The notes under the pieces are model-generated. The model was given only the letters and a program-made list of their open reading frames with translations, did no database searches and was not told where the DNA came from. The position numbers and the translations under genes are program-made. This document shows, piece by piece, positions 1-9,282 of a stretch of DNA of 64,000 bases. Each line of letters starts with the position of its first letter. Positions within the stretch are counted from its first letter, which is position 1. Source of the DNA: Aquimarina pacifica (GTDB lineage: Bacteria; Bacteroidota; Bacteroidia; Flavobacteriales; Flavobacteriaceae); contig NZ_JACC01000023.1 of assembly GCF_000520955.1 (NCBI RefSeq), positions 1-64,000 on the forward strand. The letters are read 5' to 3'.

Positions 1-20
1 GCAAAGTCAGGAGACTTTGC
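1..20. repeat. Perfect short hairpin in GC-rich intergenic repeat-like DNA
   Basis: An 8-bp perfect inverted repeat (GCAAAGTC / GACTTTGC) flanks the loop AGGA. It is followed directly by the GC-rich stretch GGAGCGGAGC. This composition is unlike the AT-rich surroundings. Together with GC-rich DNA at about 660-700 it brackets the small gene at 55-675. I recall similar GC-rich intergenic repeats around cassette-like genes in Flavobacteriia, but cannot confirm the family here. Confidence 0.5.
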
Positions 21-54
21 GGAGCGGAGCAAATTTATATTAAAAACTAAATGA

Positions 55-675
55 ATGAAAACAATATCAAATTTATTTTTAACTATCGCTTTAATTACTT
101 CTTGTTCAGCTCAAAAGCTGAATAACAAAAAGATAGTTGGGAAATATCAATCTAAAAAAGGGAATACTTTTACCGAGCTAGTACTTAGTGCAGATAATAC
201 TTTTAATTACAAACAAGTAGCTGGACTCTATAATTCTAAGAGTGAAGGGACTTGGGAATTAAAAGACAAAAATATCGTTTTGATGAGTAATGTTGCTTTT
301 AAAACTGATATGATTGAAGTTTTTGAAGTTGACTCTCAAAAAGAAAGAGAGATTACAATTATTGATGAATCTGGCAAACCTTGTTTTGGTGCTGTAGTTA
401 AAATTAAAAATATTAAAGGAGATGTAACAAAAAAGACAGATAATGGTGGTGTTATTACGTTAGAAAGTGATACAAGCATTAAATCTTTTGAGGTTTATTA
501 TTTAGGTGAAAATTATTCTTATTATGCTTTAAAAGATAACTCTTCTTTTGATATAGTACTTTATACTGATAATTTGGATAAAAAGTATTTCGATAATGCA
601 AAAGTCATAATAAAAAAGAATAGTTTAATGTTAGAAGATATTAAATTATTGCAGCTATCCTCGCTCCCCCGATAG
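55..675 (+). CDS. Putative lipoprotein of unknown function
   Basis: 206 aa. The N-terminus has a short hydrophobic segment ending in a lipobox-like ITSC (Cys17), so the product is probably an envelope lipoprotein. Residues ~25-75 read like a lipocalin-type 'cost of growth' domain (GKYQSKKGN, GTWELKD). Residues ~100-150 resemble a carboxypeptidase-regulatory-like fold (DESGKPCFGAVVKIKN). Neither is certain. The last ~8 codons run into GC-rich repeat-like DNA at ~655-700, so the natural C-terminus may have been altered by that element. No operon partner is visible. I do not recognise a specific function. Confidence 0.6.
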   Translation: MKTISNLFLTIALITSCSAQKLNNKKIVGKYQSKKGNTFTELVLSADNTFNYKQVAGLYNSKSEGTWELKDKNIVLMSNVAFKTDMIEVFEVDSQKEREITIIDESGKPCFGAVVKIKNIKGDVTKKTDNGGVITLESDTSIKSFEVYYLGENYSYYALKDNSSFDIVLYTDNLDKKYFDNAKVIIKKNSLMLEDIKLLQLSSLPR

Positions 676-702
676 CGCGAACGTCTCGCTCGTGCCGTCT
701 CT
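655..702. repeat. GC-rich repeat-like element overlapping the 3' end of the first gene
   Basis: This stretch is strongly GC-rich (CTCGCTCCCCCGATAGCGCG followed by AACGTCTCGCTCGTG) in an AT-rich region. It overlaps the last codons and stop of the preceding gene and contains repeated CTCGCT words. Its sharp composition boundary suggests an inserted or mobile intergenic repeat. Other copies would have to be sought elsewhere in the genome. Confidence 0.4.
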
Positions 703-777
703 AATTGTAAAAGCCTAAAAATTGACTACATGAATCGTACTTTATGAAGGACAAAATGCCTAACAGATCCAAAAAAG

Positions 778-812
778 AAAACCCCACAATCGGTGATCGA
801 CTGTGGGGTTTT
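778..812 (-). terminator. Rho-independent terminator of the nuclease gene
   Basis: An 11-bp perfect stem (AAAACCCCACA at 778-788, TGTGGGGTTTT at 802-812) can extend inward through TCG/CGA. On the minus strand it is followed by TTTTCTTTTTT, a good U-tract, and it lies ~90 bp downstream of the stop of the minus-strand gene. It may also work weakly for the plus-strand gene upstream. Confidence 0.8.
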
Positions 813-898
813 CGGAGGCATTAATATGCCCAACTACGTATGTTTTATTTGCAAACGATTCGTATTAATTCTTACCAAACAATACGAATTGTAACGGA

Positions 899-2551
899 TT
901 ACTCTTCTGCCCAAGTATTTTCTGCGGCATCACCTCCCCAAATTAGCGTTGCTAAATATGGGTTATCGATAAACGGGTTTCGGTTTCCTTGTGCGCCTTC
1001 GATCACATCATTACGGTTTCTTTCTAGTTCAGAAACAGGATCTTCGGCATTCCATTCTAAGAACAGTGCCAGATTTCCTACCTCATCAAAAGAATCTCCA
1101 TAATACATATTGATATACATGATAATTCTGGCTACATCTCCACGCCAATCATCTCCTGGATACCAGGTATCGCCATTAATTAATGCATAACCTCCTGATC
1201 CGTCTGCAAAAGGATAAGCCAATCGCAGTGTATTTACACCACTATCACATGTTCTTAATACATGTAGATCACTTTTGGATACTTCTGTATTTAATAACGA
1301 TTGTGGGTAGATATGTTCTGTATTAAATGTCTGTGGACTATGACTATTGTTACCCGAAGTATACTCGCGCTCATCACGGCTCTCTCCGCTATACACCAAA
1401 ATTACATTATCATCTTCGGCAGGATCTTCATCGGCATCATATAGGTAATCATGTCGATCTCCGTATGATAATTTGGTGGTATGTGCATCATCTGTAAGAT
1501 CCAATAATTCTTCTAATAATAAATCAGAATCTGCCACAAAAATAACATCATTATAATATGCTGCGATAGCACCAGGAATATCAAAAGATACTTCTTCTAA
1601 TACGGTAACTGTTACTGTCGCTGTTACACAGGTTGCCGGTGTATCATCATCACAAAGGGTATAAGTAAACGTATCTTCACCTGTATAATCTGTTTGTGGC
1701 TCATATGTAATGGTGCCATCAGACTCTAGCGTTACGGTACCCAAAGAAGCTGATGCATCTATAGAAGCAATCTCTGTAACCCCATCAAGTAAGGTATCGT
1801 TATCTAATAATGTACTAAAAACGGCGGTTGTATTTTCGCCAGCATTTACGGCGTCATCTACCGCAACTGCATTTCCTTGGTCAATAATGGTAAGTGTTAC
1901 CGTTGCTGTACCGCAGTAGGTATTTTCTTCGTCGTTACAGACCGTATATGCAAAGCTATCTTCGCCTACAAAATCAGCTGCCGGTGTATACAAAATCGTA
2001 CCATCTTCATTAAGCACCACAGTACCTGTCGCATCGGTAGCATCAATACTAGAAATCAACATTCCTGTTACCAAGGTAGTATCATTATCTAATAAGGTAG
2101 TTATAGTTGTTGGTGTGTCCTCTATCACCTCTATGGTATCATCTGCCGCATCGGGACGTGCAATTTCGATCACTTCGATAGTAACCGTTCCTGTAGCACA
2201 ATTCGCCGGAAATTGATTATCACACAGCGTATAGGTAAACGTATCTGTACCTATAAATCCTGTTGGAGGTGTATAAGTATACCCATCGTCATTAGCATCA
2301 ACGGTTCCCTCATTTTCTGTCTCGTCATCAAAAGCAGTGATTCTACCGTATTCATAAATTTCGTCATTGTCAAGCAGGTCTGCCAAAGAAATTGTTATGG
2401 CAGTATCCTCCATTGTCGTAAGTTCGTCAGCCACCGCTACTGGTAGTGATACAGTCGATCCATTGTCGTCTGATTGATTCGTAGCATCATCATCAGAATT
2501 ACATCCTAACAACAAAAGCCCAACCAAACAGTAATATAGTGTCTTTTTCAT
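899..2551 (-). CDS. Surface lipoprotein nuclease, endonuclease I family, with Ig-like repeats
   Basis: 550 aa. Lipobox LLLLGC (Cys17) is followed by NSDDD; acidic residues at this place match the Bacteroidetes lipoprotein export signal for surface exposure. Residues ~35-320 hold three cadherin/VCBS-like Ig repeats, each with an 'LLDND ... DGTI/GYTYTP ... DTFTYTLCD' pattern. The C-terminal ~220 aa match endonuclease I (PF04231): NTEHIYPQS (catalytic His region), GDVARIIMYINMYYGD, and LERNRNDVIEGAQGNRNPF. The predicted role is extracellular, non-specific cleavage of DNA or RNA at the cell surface. It lies downstream of a TonB receptor and a second lipoprotein on the same strand, which suggests joint use of the products. 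No T9SS domain is present. Confidence 0.85.
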   Translation of the reverse strand: MKKTLYYCLVGLLLLGCNSDDDATNQSDDNGSTVSLPVAVADELTTMEDTAITISLADLLDNDEIYEYGRITAFDDETENEGTVDANDDGYTYTPPTGFIGTDTFTYTLCDNQFPANCATGTVTIEVIEIARPDAADDTIEVIEDTPTTITTLLDNDTTLVTGMLISSIDATDATGTVVLNEDGTILYTPAADFVGEDSFAYTVCNDEENTYCGTATVTLTIIDQGNAVAVDDAVNAGENTTAVFSTLLDNDTLLDGVTEIASIDASASLGTVTLESDGTITYEPQTDYTGEDTFTYTLCDDDTPATCVTATVTVTVLEEVSFDIPGAIAAYYNDVIFVADSDLLLEELLDLTDDAHTTKLSYGDRHDYLYDADEDPAEDDNVILVYSGESRDEREYTSGNNSHSPQTFNTEHIYPQSLLNTEVSKSDLHVLRTCDSGVNTLRLAYPFADGSGGYALINGDTWYPGDDWRGDVARIIMYINMYYGDSFDEVGNLALFLEWNAEDPVSELERNRNDVIEGAQGNRNPFIDNPYLATLIWGGDAAENTWAEE

Positions 2552-2661
2552 GATATTGTATATTTTATTTTTAATGAATACCCTTACATACGCATAGGTG
2601 TAGTAACCATTATAAAAATAGCCTAACCCCTTTGTAAATACGTCGTAGATACATCACAGTA

Positions 2662-2691
2662 AAACCTCTTACTAATCCTAGTAAGAGGTTT
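2662..2691 (-). terminator. Hairpin terminator between the two lipoprotein genes
   Basis: A 13-bp perfect stem (AAACCTCTTACTA at 2662-2674, TAGTAAGAGGTTT at 2679-2691) has the 4-nt loop ATCC. It lies ~50 bp downstream of the minus-strand gene ending at 2742. The minus-strand tail is only TTTTAC, so termination may be partial. That would lower nuclease expression relative to the receptor and lipoprotein. Confidence 0.7.
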
Positions 2692-2741
2692 TTACCTATA
2701 TATGCTATATGTTTGTGGTAATTTTTTATAGTACGCTACTT

Positions 2742-4478
2742 TTAATTAAGTATCCAGGCACCATCGGCATCCTTGATTACTTTTAATTCTTCGGTACCGC
2801 TAGAACCATTGTACATCGCAAATGTGATCAGATATTTTTGTCCTACTTCGGCAGCAGGATCATTTTTGTCTAATATCAATCCAAAAGCAGTGACTAACAT
2901 TTCATCGCTCCAGTTAGTGGTTCCTCCATTTCTATTAAAGTTACCAAAGTTATCAAGGTTCCCCGCAGCAGCCTCAAAACCTACTTCTTCTAATAATTCT
3001 GCAGCAGCAAATGAATAGTCATCTGTAGTTAAGGTATATAAAATGGTATTATCAGGTACCCAACCGTCAGCTTCTTTACCAAATTGGATGGTCTCTGTAA
3101 CTACATTATCATATTCTACCCATGCTCCGTCAGTAAGTGTAAACAAATCACCTCTTACTTGCAATCCACCAGCACTTGAAGAATAATACTTATATGCTAC
3201 GTACATTTGATCTTCTTCAAAAGCAAAAGGGTATTTTGTAGCTAAAAAAGTTGGTACATAGTCAGAAGAAGAAACACTTGAACTAAAGTTGTCATATTGT
3301 CCTGGTTGACCACTTCCTTCTCCCATTGCATCATAATCTGCTGCATCAGAAATATAAAATTGATCATCGATTGCTTCCCACTCAGAAGATTCTTCTGAAT
3401 ACGAATAGAACACTCCATATAGATCATATTGTGTTTCTGTCGTCACACCAAAAGGCTTGATAGTAACGTCAAATAGTCTCCACAAAGCAGTATCTCCTTC
3501 TGGATAGTCATATACAAAAGCAATATGAATTACTTGATTGCTAAAATCTATTGTTTGGTCACTTCCTTCGATTTCAACCTTAGTCAAATCAAGTTCCTCC
3601 GAAGTAATTATATCATAACTATTACCTTCTGGGACAGTAGCAAATTTTATTTTAATCCAATTTGCGGCGCTGTAGTTATCATCTCCGGTATTATAATCCG
3701 TAGCGATATAAACATTATTCCCTTCTGCCACATCTTTGAAATTAAGTGTTTGACTTATCGTAAGACCTGCATCACTAACTCCTGATAAATCAATAGCTGG
3801 AGAAATAAGCCAATCCTTATTCTCATTTTCACCATTATCAAATCCATTCATTTCTGCATAAAAATCGCCTCTGAAATCGCTATATTCCCATTCTTGATCC
3901 TCTCCTGTTTCGTTCTTACTTTCAAAACTATTAAAGTCCTCTTCAATAGAGAAATCTGCAAAATAATAATTCTCAACATCTGCTTTTTCAAAATAACTAT
4001 ATGTTGCTAGGACTACTTCACCATCCTCTGCATCCGTATGGTTTGTAGCGACTAACTCATTTACATACGCTAATGCATCTTCTTCTGCAATTAATTGCTC
4101 AAATCCTTCAATATTTTCTTCTTCGTATTCGGCATCACCACTACGTAATCCTAAATAATCATCTAATGTTAGGGCATACGAACTTAACGCATATCCGATA
4201 TTAACATCAAACGTTACATTTGCAATAGCACCAGCGCCTTTTGTTGGGTATAAATCCTCTAAAAAAGCTGGGATCAAAGCTTCTGCTTCTTCTACAGATG
4301 TAAAATATTCATCTTCTAACAAAAGTGCTTCGTAATCCTCTGCAGTTAGGGTATAATCCGTGGTTCCTTGAATCACTGGTGTGATATCACCAATTTCATC
4401 CATCGTATCTTCTAAAGGATCACAGGCGGTAAACACCAACCCAAGGATCCCGGTCATTATATACAGTATTTTTTTCAT
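2742..4478 (-). CDS. Secreted lipoprotein with choice-of-anchor J/DUF5017-like domain
   Basis: 578 aa. Signal peptide with lipobox FTAC (Cys19), then DPLEDTMDE, an acidic surface-export-like signal. The central part (~170-345) looks like the jelly-roll 'choice-of-anchor J' domain of Bacteroidota surface proteins: WLISPAIDLSG, ISQTLNF, HIAFVYDYPEGDTALWRLFDV. The domain name is from memory. The protein is rich in Asp, Glu and Tyr. Its start is 25 bp from the end of the TonB receptor gene, so the two are almost surely co-transcribed. The likely role is a surface ligand-binding partner of that receptor. The substrate is unknown, but the neighbouring nuclease points to nucleic-acid-derived ligands. 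Confidence 0.7.
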   Translation of the reverse strand: MKKILYIMTGILGLVFTACDPLEDTMDEIGDITPVIQGTTDYTLTAEDYEALLLEDEYFTSVEEAEALIPAFLEDLYPTKGAGAIANVTFDVNIGYALSSYALTLDDYLGLRSGDAEYEEENIEGFEQLIAEEDALAYVNELVATNHTDAEDGEVVLATYSYFEKADVENYYFADFSIEEDFNSFESKNETGEDQEWEYSDFRGDFYAEMNGFDNGENENKDWLISPAIDLSGVSDAGLTISQTLNFKDVAEGNNVYIATDYNTGDDNYSAANWIKIKFATVPEGNSYDIITSEELDLTKVEIEGSDQTIDFSNQVIHIAFVYDYPEGDTALWRLFDVTIKPFGVTTETQYDLYGVFYSYSEESSEWEAIDDQFYISDAADYDAMGEGSGQPGQYDNFSSSVSSSDYVPTFLATKYPFAFEEDQMYVAYKYYSSSAGGLQVRGDLFTLTDGAWVEYDNVVTETIQFGKEADGWVPDNTILYTLTTDDYSFAAAELLEEVGFEAAAGNLDNFGNFNRNGGTTNWSDEMLVTAFGLILDKNDPAAEVGQKYLITFAMYNGSSGTEELKVIKDADGAWILN

Positions 4479-4503
4479 GACGTTGTTTTTTTGTTACTTT
4501 TTT

Positions 4504-7080
4504 TTAAAATTCAAATTTGGCACTGATACTATAGGTTCTCCCAGGACCATACCATACCAAGGCATCTGCCGCAGTGCTTGCTCCCCCATCATCGGCTACA
4601 TTAATATATTCTGTATTAAATACATTATTCATTCGTAAGGTAATTGTAGTATCAAAAGAACCTACTAAGAAACCGTGTCTTAGACTGGCATCAAATAGGT
4701 TGTAATCTGGCACTTTCCAGGGTTGTACGATGCTAGCTCCTTCTGCCGGCTCTTCTGTTCTGTCATTTGGTTCAAAATCTGCATATAGATCTGCGTAATA
4801 GTTGTAATCTACAGCAATACTTGTTTTTTCTAACAATTTATAAGTAAGTCCTAATGCAGAGGTTGTTTGTGCAGAACGTCCTACCTTAAGGTCTTTGATA
4901 TACAAATCTCTAGTCACCACATTTCCTTCTTGATCTAATAATGGGTTTTGATCTACATCAAAGAATCCAGCATCCTCTACATTATCAGCCCAGGTCCAAT
5001 CTCCTAAAGAAAGCATCCCAGTAATCGTTAACCTCTCAGAAGGTCTGTATACAAAATCTAGTTCTACCCCTTGGTGTAATGCATTTACTCCTTCGGCATT
5101 TAAGAAATATTCTACTTCGCCATCTTGCTCTACATCGGTAAACGTTCTGTCATTCCATTGTGTTCTGTATACATTAATGTTCGCATTAAGTTTGCTACTT
5201 CTGTATCCATATCCTAGTTCTGCACTAAAAATCTTCTGGTTTTCTGCGTTTTCGTTGATATTCTCGTTATTAAAATTTTGGAATACCGCATCAAAATCTG
5301 CTGCTTTCTCAAAATATCCAATATTTGCGAAAACATTGTGATTATCGTCAAGGTTATAATTTGCTCCTCCTTTGATACCATACCCTAAGAAATTGTATGT
5401 ATCTGTTTCTTGTAATGGGTCACTATCTAAGTAGTTAAAATAATCTACACGTGCGTATGAAGTATTTGACAGGTTTACTGCCATAAATGCTGCTAAATTA
5501 TCTTGCTCATACTCTAATTGTGCAAATCCTCCTAGCCAATCTACTAATCCGTCGTTATAATAACTGTATTTGTCACCTACTCTTGCAGCTGTATTAGGGT
5601 TGTTCTCATCGTCATCAATAAGTGCATAGTTACCTCCTAATAAATCAGTAATTTCTCTAAAATGTATTCCTTTATAGGTACGAACATCTATTCCTCCTGT
5701 AAATGATAAATGATCTGTAAAATCATGTTTTAGCGTAGATAATAACCCATACCAATTATGATCATTTCTTGAAGCTCCCAAATAGGCTTCTGCACCCAGT
5801 CCTTGTGCACCAAGCTCACGGTTGATAGCGACAATATTATCTAAGTCGATGGGTTGGTCATAATCCCCAAACTTAACATCAAAAAGAGAAGTATCACCAG
5901 CTCTTCTTCCTCCTCCTCCTGTTCCCCAGGAAGCATATATAACTGTCGATAGATTCGTGATGTCACTAATGGTCCAATAGTGATTTAAAGAAATCTGTGG
6001 TTTGTGATAAAAATTATCTTCTACGAATACTTTTTCTCCGTTTTTGATTCCCCAATCTGGGTTATATCGTATCCCGCTTTCACTGTTTTGGATATCAGCA
6101 ATGCTACTTTTGTTTTGTCTTTGTCCATGCTGTTGTTTTGCTCCAAAAGCACTAAATGACAATTTGTGATTGTCATTGATCTCCTTAGAGATATTCAAGA
6201 AATAATTAAACCCAGAAAAACCAGTTCCGTCTACATATCCATCTCCTGATACTTTTGCTCCTGAGGCTGTTACTGCCCATCCGTTATCCATAAGTCCTGT
6301 TGATACAGATGCAGAATATTTCTGATAGTTATTGTTGGCAATAGTAGTCATTACATTTCCTCCTGCTTCTACATCGGTATTTCTTGTTAGTACATTGATT
6401 GTACCCCCGATAGCTGGCACAGCTACTTTTACCGCTCCTAATCCTCTCTGTACCTGCATAGCACTGGTTACATCTGATAAACCAGCCCAGTTAGACCAGA
6501 ATACACGACCGTTTTCCATATCATTAACAGGAATACCATTAATTAATACAGCAACATTTACCGAATTAAATCCTCGAATGGTTACATCGGCGTCTCCAAA
6601 ACCTCCTCCTGCTCGAGTGGCGTAGATCCCTGGTGTTGATTTAAGAATTTCAGGAAATTCCTGAGTTCCTAATTTTTCTTCGATCACATCTGCTTTTATC
6701 GTAGAAACCGCTACTGGCGTTTTTCTATCTACAGCAAATGATGTTTGCGTAATAATAATCTCCTCAAGAGAGTTTCCTAAAGCAAGATTGATACTTCCTA
6801 AATCTTGATTTCCATTACTTACGTCATACTTCAATGTGAGACTTTCAAATCCTACATATGAAATGTTAATTTCTCCTGTCGAATTCTCTACCTTTATAGA
6901 GAATTTACCGTCAAAATCTGTAGTGGTTCCGTTAGAAGATCCGGTTTCCATAACATTGGCACCCGGCAACGGCGTGCTCGATTCTGAGTCTACTACTGTT
7001 CCTGATACAATCCCCTGCGCAATCGTTTCCCCTACGGTTACAATAAGGATTACAAGAAATAAAAATGTAATCTTTTTCAT
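4504..7080 (-). CDS. TonB-dependent outer-membrane receptor with CarboxypepD_reg-like N-domain
   Basis: 858 aa. Signal peptide, then a carboxypeptidase-regulatory-like domain (~22-105: GTVVDSESSTPLPGANV, TTDFDGKFSI, ISYVGFES). A plug domain follows (~125-240: TPGIYATRAGGGFGDADVTIRGF, then VLINGIPVNDMENGRVFW). The beta-barrel ends in an aromatic Phe (SISAKFEF), as expected for BAM-inserted proteins. The family imports large or scarce substrates using TonB energy. The size and lack of a paired SusD argue against a polysaccharide SusC. It is first gene of a minus-strand set with a lipoprotein and an extracellular nuclease. A 559-bp gap upstream probably holds the promoter, which I could not place. 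Confidence 0.9.
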   Translation of the reverse strand: MKKITFLFLVILIVTVGETIAQGIVSGTVVDSESSTPLPGANVMETGSSNGTTTDFDGKFSIKVENSTGEINISYVGFESLTLKYDVSNGNQDLGSINLALGNSLEEIIITQTSFAVDRKTPVAVSTIKADVIEEKLGTQEFPEILKSTPGIYATRAGGGFGDADVTIRGFNSVNVAVLINGIPVNDMENGRVFWSNWAGLSDVTSAMQVQRGLGAVKVAVPAIGGTINVLTRNTDVEAGGNVMTTIANNNYQKYSASVSTGLMDNGWAVTASGAKVSGDGYVDGTGFSGFNYFLNISKEINDNHKLSFSAFGAKQQHGQRQNKSSIADIQNSESGIRYNPDWGIKNGEKVFVEDNFYHKPQISLNHYWTISDITNLSTVIYASWGTGGGGRRAGDTSLFDVKFGDYDQPIDLDNIVAINRELGAQGLGAEAYLGASRNDHNWYGLLSTLKHDFTDHLSFTGGIDVRTYKGIHFREITDLLGGNYALIDDDENNPNTAARVGDKYSYYNDGLVDWLGGFAQLEYEQDNLAAFMAVNLSNTSYARVDYFNYLDSDPLQETDTYNFLGYGIKGGANYNLDDNHNVFANIGYFEKAADFDAVFQNFNNENINENAENQKIFSAELGYGYRSSKLNANINVYRTQWNDRTFTDVEQDGEVEYFLNAEGVNALHQGVELDFVYRPSERLTITGMLSLGDWTWADNVEDAGFFDVDQNPLLDQEGNVVTRDLYIKDLKVGRSAQTTSALGLTYKLLEKTSIAVDYNYYADLYADFEPNDRTEEPAEGASIVQPWKVPDYNLFDASLRHGFLVGSFDTTITLRMNNVFNTEYINVADDGGASTAADALVWYGPGRTYSISAKFEF

Positions 7081-7639
7081 TAATGCTAAATTTTGTTAGT
7101 TTGAACGTGCAAATTACGTGAGAATTAACCAACTAAACATTATGAAAACGTTAAGAATTATCCACAAATCCTTCTGTTTTTTCAACAAAAACTGTTTAAA
7201 TGGAGTCTTCACTAACAATAGTTTAATGAATGTATTGTCACGATTTTAACAATACTTCATGTTTATTTTTAAAAATCCCTTTGAAAATTTATGCAAAATG
7301 AAATAAGCCCCAACTTTTCTATACCCTACAGACAGCTATAACCTCTGTAATTTTATTAACAACCGTTTTGTTACAATTTGTTTAAAAAAGAAAACAACAG
7401 ATATATATACCAGAAGAGCACAAAGAAAACCTCATCATATTAGCCATTTGACAAAAAAAGATAATGGTAATACCAGATAGAGTTATTGGTAAAAAAATAG
7501 ATTATTTTCTAATCTAAGAACACAACAAACATTAAAGCCTCTTGGTTGAAAACGATCCAAGAAAAATAAAAGAAAAATGCAACTGTAAAAAGACCTACAT
7601 ACTTTCTATATAAACCAGTACTATTATAATAAGGCAAAA
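7081..7639. other. Gene-free region upstream of the TonB receptor gene
   Basis: 559 bp of AT-rich DNA between two minus-strand units. It must carry the receptor's promoter and 3' sequence of pgi. No convincing -33/-7 pair, terminator, RNA gene or ORF was found. Confidence 0.5.
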
Positions 7640-9280
7640 CTACACTTTAAGATACTGCTGTAATAATGCTTGCGTCGAGGCATCATGCTCTTGAACAACC
7701 CCTGCATTAATCTCGCTCAAAATATTAGTTGCTAATTGCTTACCCAACTCTACACCCCATTGATCGTAACTAAAGATGTTCCAGATCACACCTTGAACAA
7801 AGATACGCTGCTCATACATAGCAACTAGAGCTCCTAAACTTTTGGGTGTTAATTTATCAATTAAAAGCGTCGTAGTTGGTTTGTTTCCTTCAAAAATTTT
7901 GAAAGGTACTAACTCCTCCAATTTTTCTTCAGACAACTCTTTAGACAACAACTCCTGACGAACTTCTGCCTCAGTTTTACCATTCATAAGCGCTTCTGTC
8001 TGCGCGAAGAAATTGGCCATAAGTTTATCATGATGATCTTTATCATTAAACAAAGAGTGCTTATACCCTATAAATTCTGCAGGTATTAATTTGGTTCCCT
8101 GATGAATTAATTGAAAAAAAGCATGCTGCGCATTCGTTCCTGGTTCTCCCCAAATAATAGTTCCTGTCTGATAGGTTACAGGCTCCCCATTGCGATCTAC
8201 ATACTTACCATTACTCTCCATAATCCCCTGCTGAAGATAGGCTGGCAACCTATGTAAATATTGTGAATAAGGAATAATCGCTTCGCTTTCTGCATTAAAG
8301 AAATTATTATACCATACACTTAACAAACTAAGAATCACAGGAATATTTTCATCAAAAGGAGTTTCTCTAAAATGTGTATCCATCTCATAAGCTCCTTCTA
8401 ATAAAGCTTCAAAATTATCATACCCTACCGAAAGGGCAATCGATAGCCCAACGGCGCTCCATAATGAAAATCGACCCCCTACCCAATCCCACAAAGGGAA
8501 AATATTTTCTTTGGCAATACCAAAATTCGTTACATTAGGAATGTTACTCGACACCGCTACAAAATGTTTCCCTACAGCTTGTGTCGGTGCATGTTGAGTA
8601 AACCAATGTCTAGCTGTGGTTGCATTTGATAAGGTTTCTTGGGTAGAAAAGGTTTTAGAAACTACCACAAACAATGTGGTTTCGGGATCTAATGTTTTAA
8701 GACGCTCATGCACATGATCTCCGTCTACATTAGAAATAAAATGCATCTGCAAATGATTCTTATAGTGCGCAAGTGATTCTGTGATCATTGCAGGACCAAG
8801 ATCAGAGCCTCCGATGCCAATATTAACGATATCAGTAAACGCCTTATCCGTATAACCTTTTAATTCTCCAGAAATCACCTGATTACAGAATGATTTTATT
8901 TTATTTTTTACAACAACTACCTCAGGTATTACATTTTTACCATTCACAGTTACGGTTTGATCCTTAGGTGCTCTTAATGCTGTATGAAGTACTGCTCTAT
9001 CTTCTGTTTTATTAATAACACTACCGCCAAAATACTGCCCAATAGCTTCTTTAAGTTTTACTTCTTCTGCCAGCTCTAGCAATAGTTTTTTTGTAGTTTC
9101 ATCTATTCTATTCTTAGAGTAGTCGACATAAAAATCTTGCCATTGAATCGACAACATGTTAGCACGATCTGGTTGCTGTGCAAATAAAGTGGTTAGATGT
9201 GTATCTTTTATCGTCTCGAAATGCGATTGCAATGCTTGCCATGCTTTTGTGGTGGTCGGGTTGATAGTTGGTAATCCCAT
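7640..9280 (-). CDS. pgi: Glucose-6-phosphate isomerase
   Basis: 546 aa, the normal length for bacterial Pgi. It interconverts glucose-6-phosphate and fructose-6-phosphate in the cytoplasm. Family hallmarks are present: [43 protein letters not shown], and the C-terminal [17 protein letters not shown] signature. The M23 peptidase gene ends 2 bp upstream of its start, so it closes the operon DUF3108 - TDO - M23 - pgi. The functional link to the peptidase is not obvious; co-location may be purely syntenic. Confidence 0.97.
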   Translation of the reverse strand: MGLPTINPTTTKAWQALQSHFETIKDTHLTTLFAQQPDRANMLSIQWQDFYVDYSKNRIDETTKKLLLELAEEVKLKEAIGQYFGGSVINKTEDRAVLHTALRAPKDQTVTVNGKNVIPEVVVVKNKIKSFCNQVISGELKGYTDKAFTDIVNIGIGGSDLGPAMITESLAHYKNHLQMHFISNVDGDHVHERLKTLDPETTLFVVVSKTFSTQETLSNATTARHWFTQHAPTQAVGKHFVAVSSNIPNVTNFGIAKENIFPLWDWVGGRFSLWSAVGLSIALSVGYDNFEALLEGAYEMDTHFRETPFDENIPVILSLLSVWYNNFFNAESEAIIPYSQYLHRLPAYLQQGIMESNGKYVDRNGEPVTYQTGTIIWGEPGTNAQHAFFQLIHQGTKLIPAEFIGYKHSLFNDKDHHDKLMANFFAQTEALMNGKTEAEVRQELLSKELSEEKLEELVPFKIFEGNKPTTTLLIDKLTPKSLGALVAMYEQRIFVQGVIWNIFSYDQWGVELGKQLATNILSEINAGVVQEHDASTQALLQQYLKV

Positions 9281-9282
9281 TT

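Noticed and set aside
899..2551. Ig repeats of the nuclease as a recent DNA tandem repeat
   Set aside because: The three repeats are related at protein level, but their DNA has diverged, as expected for old domain duplication.
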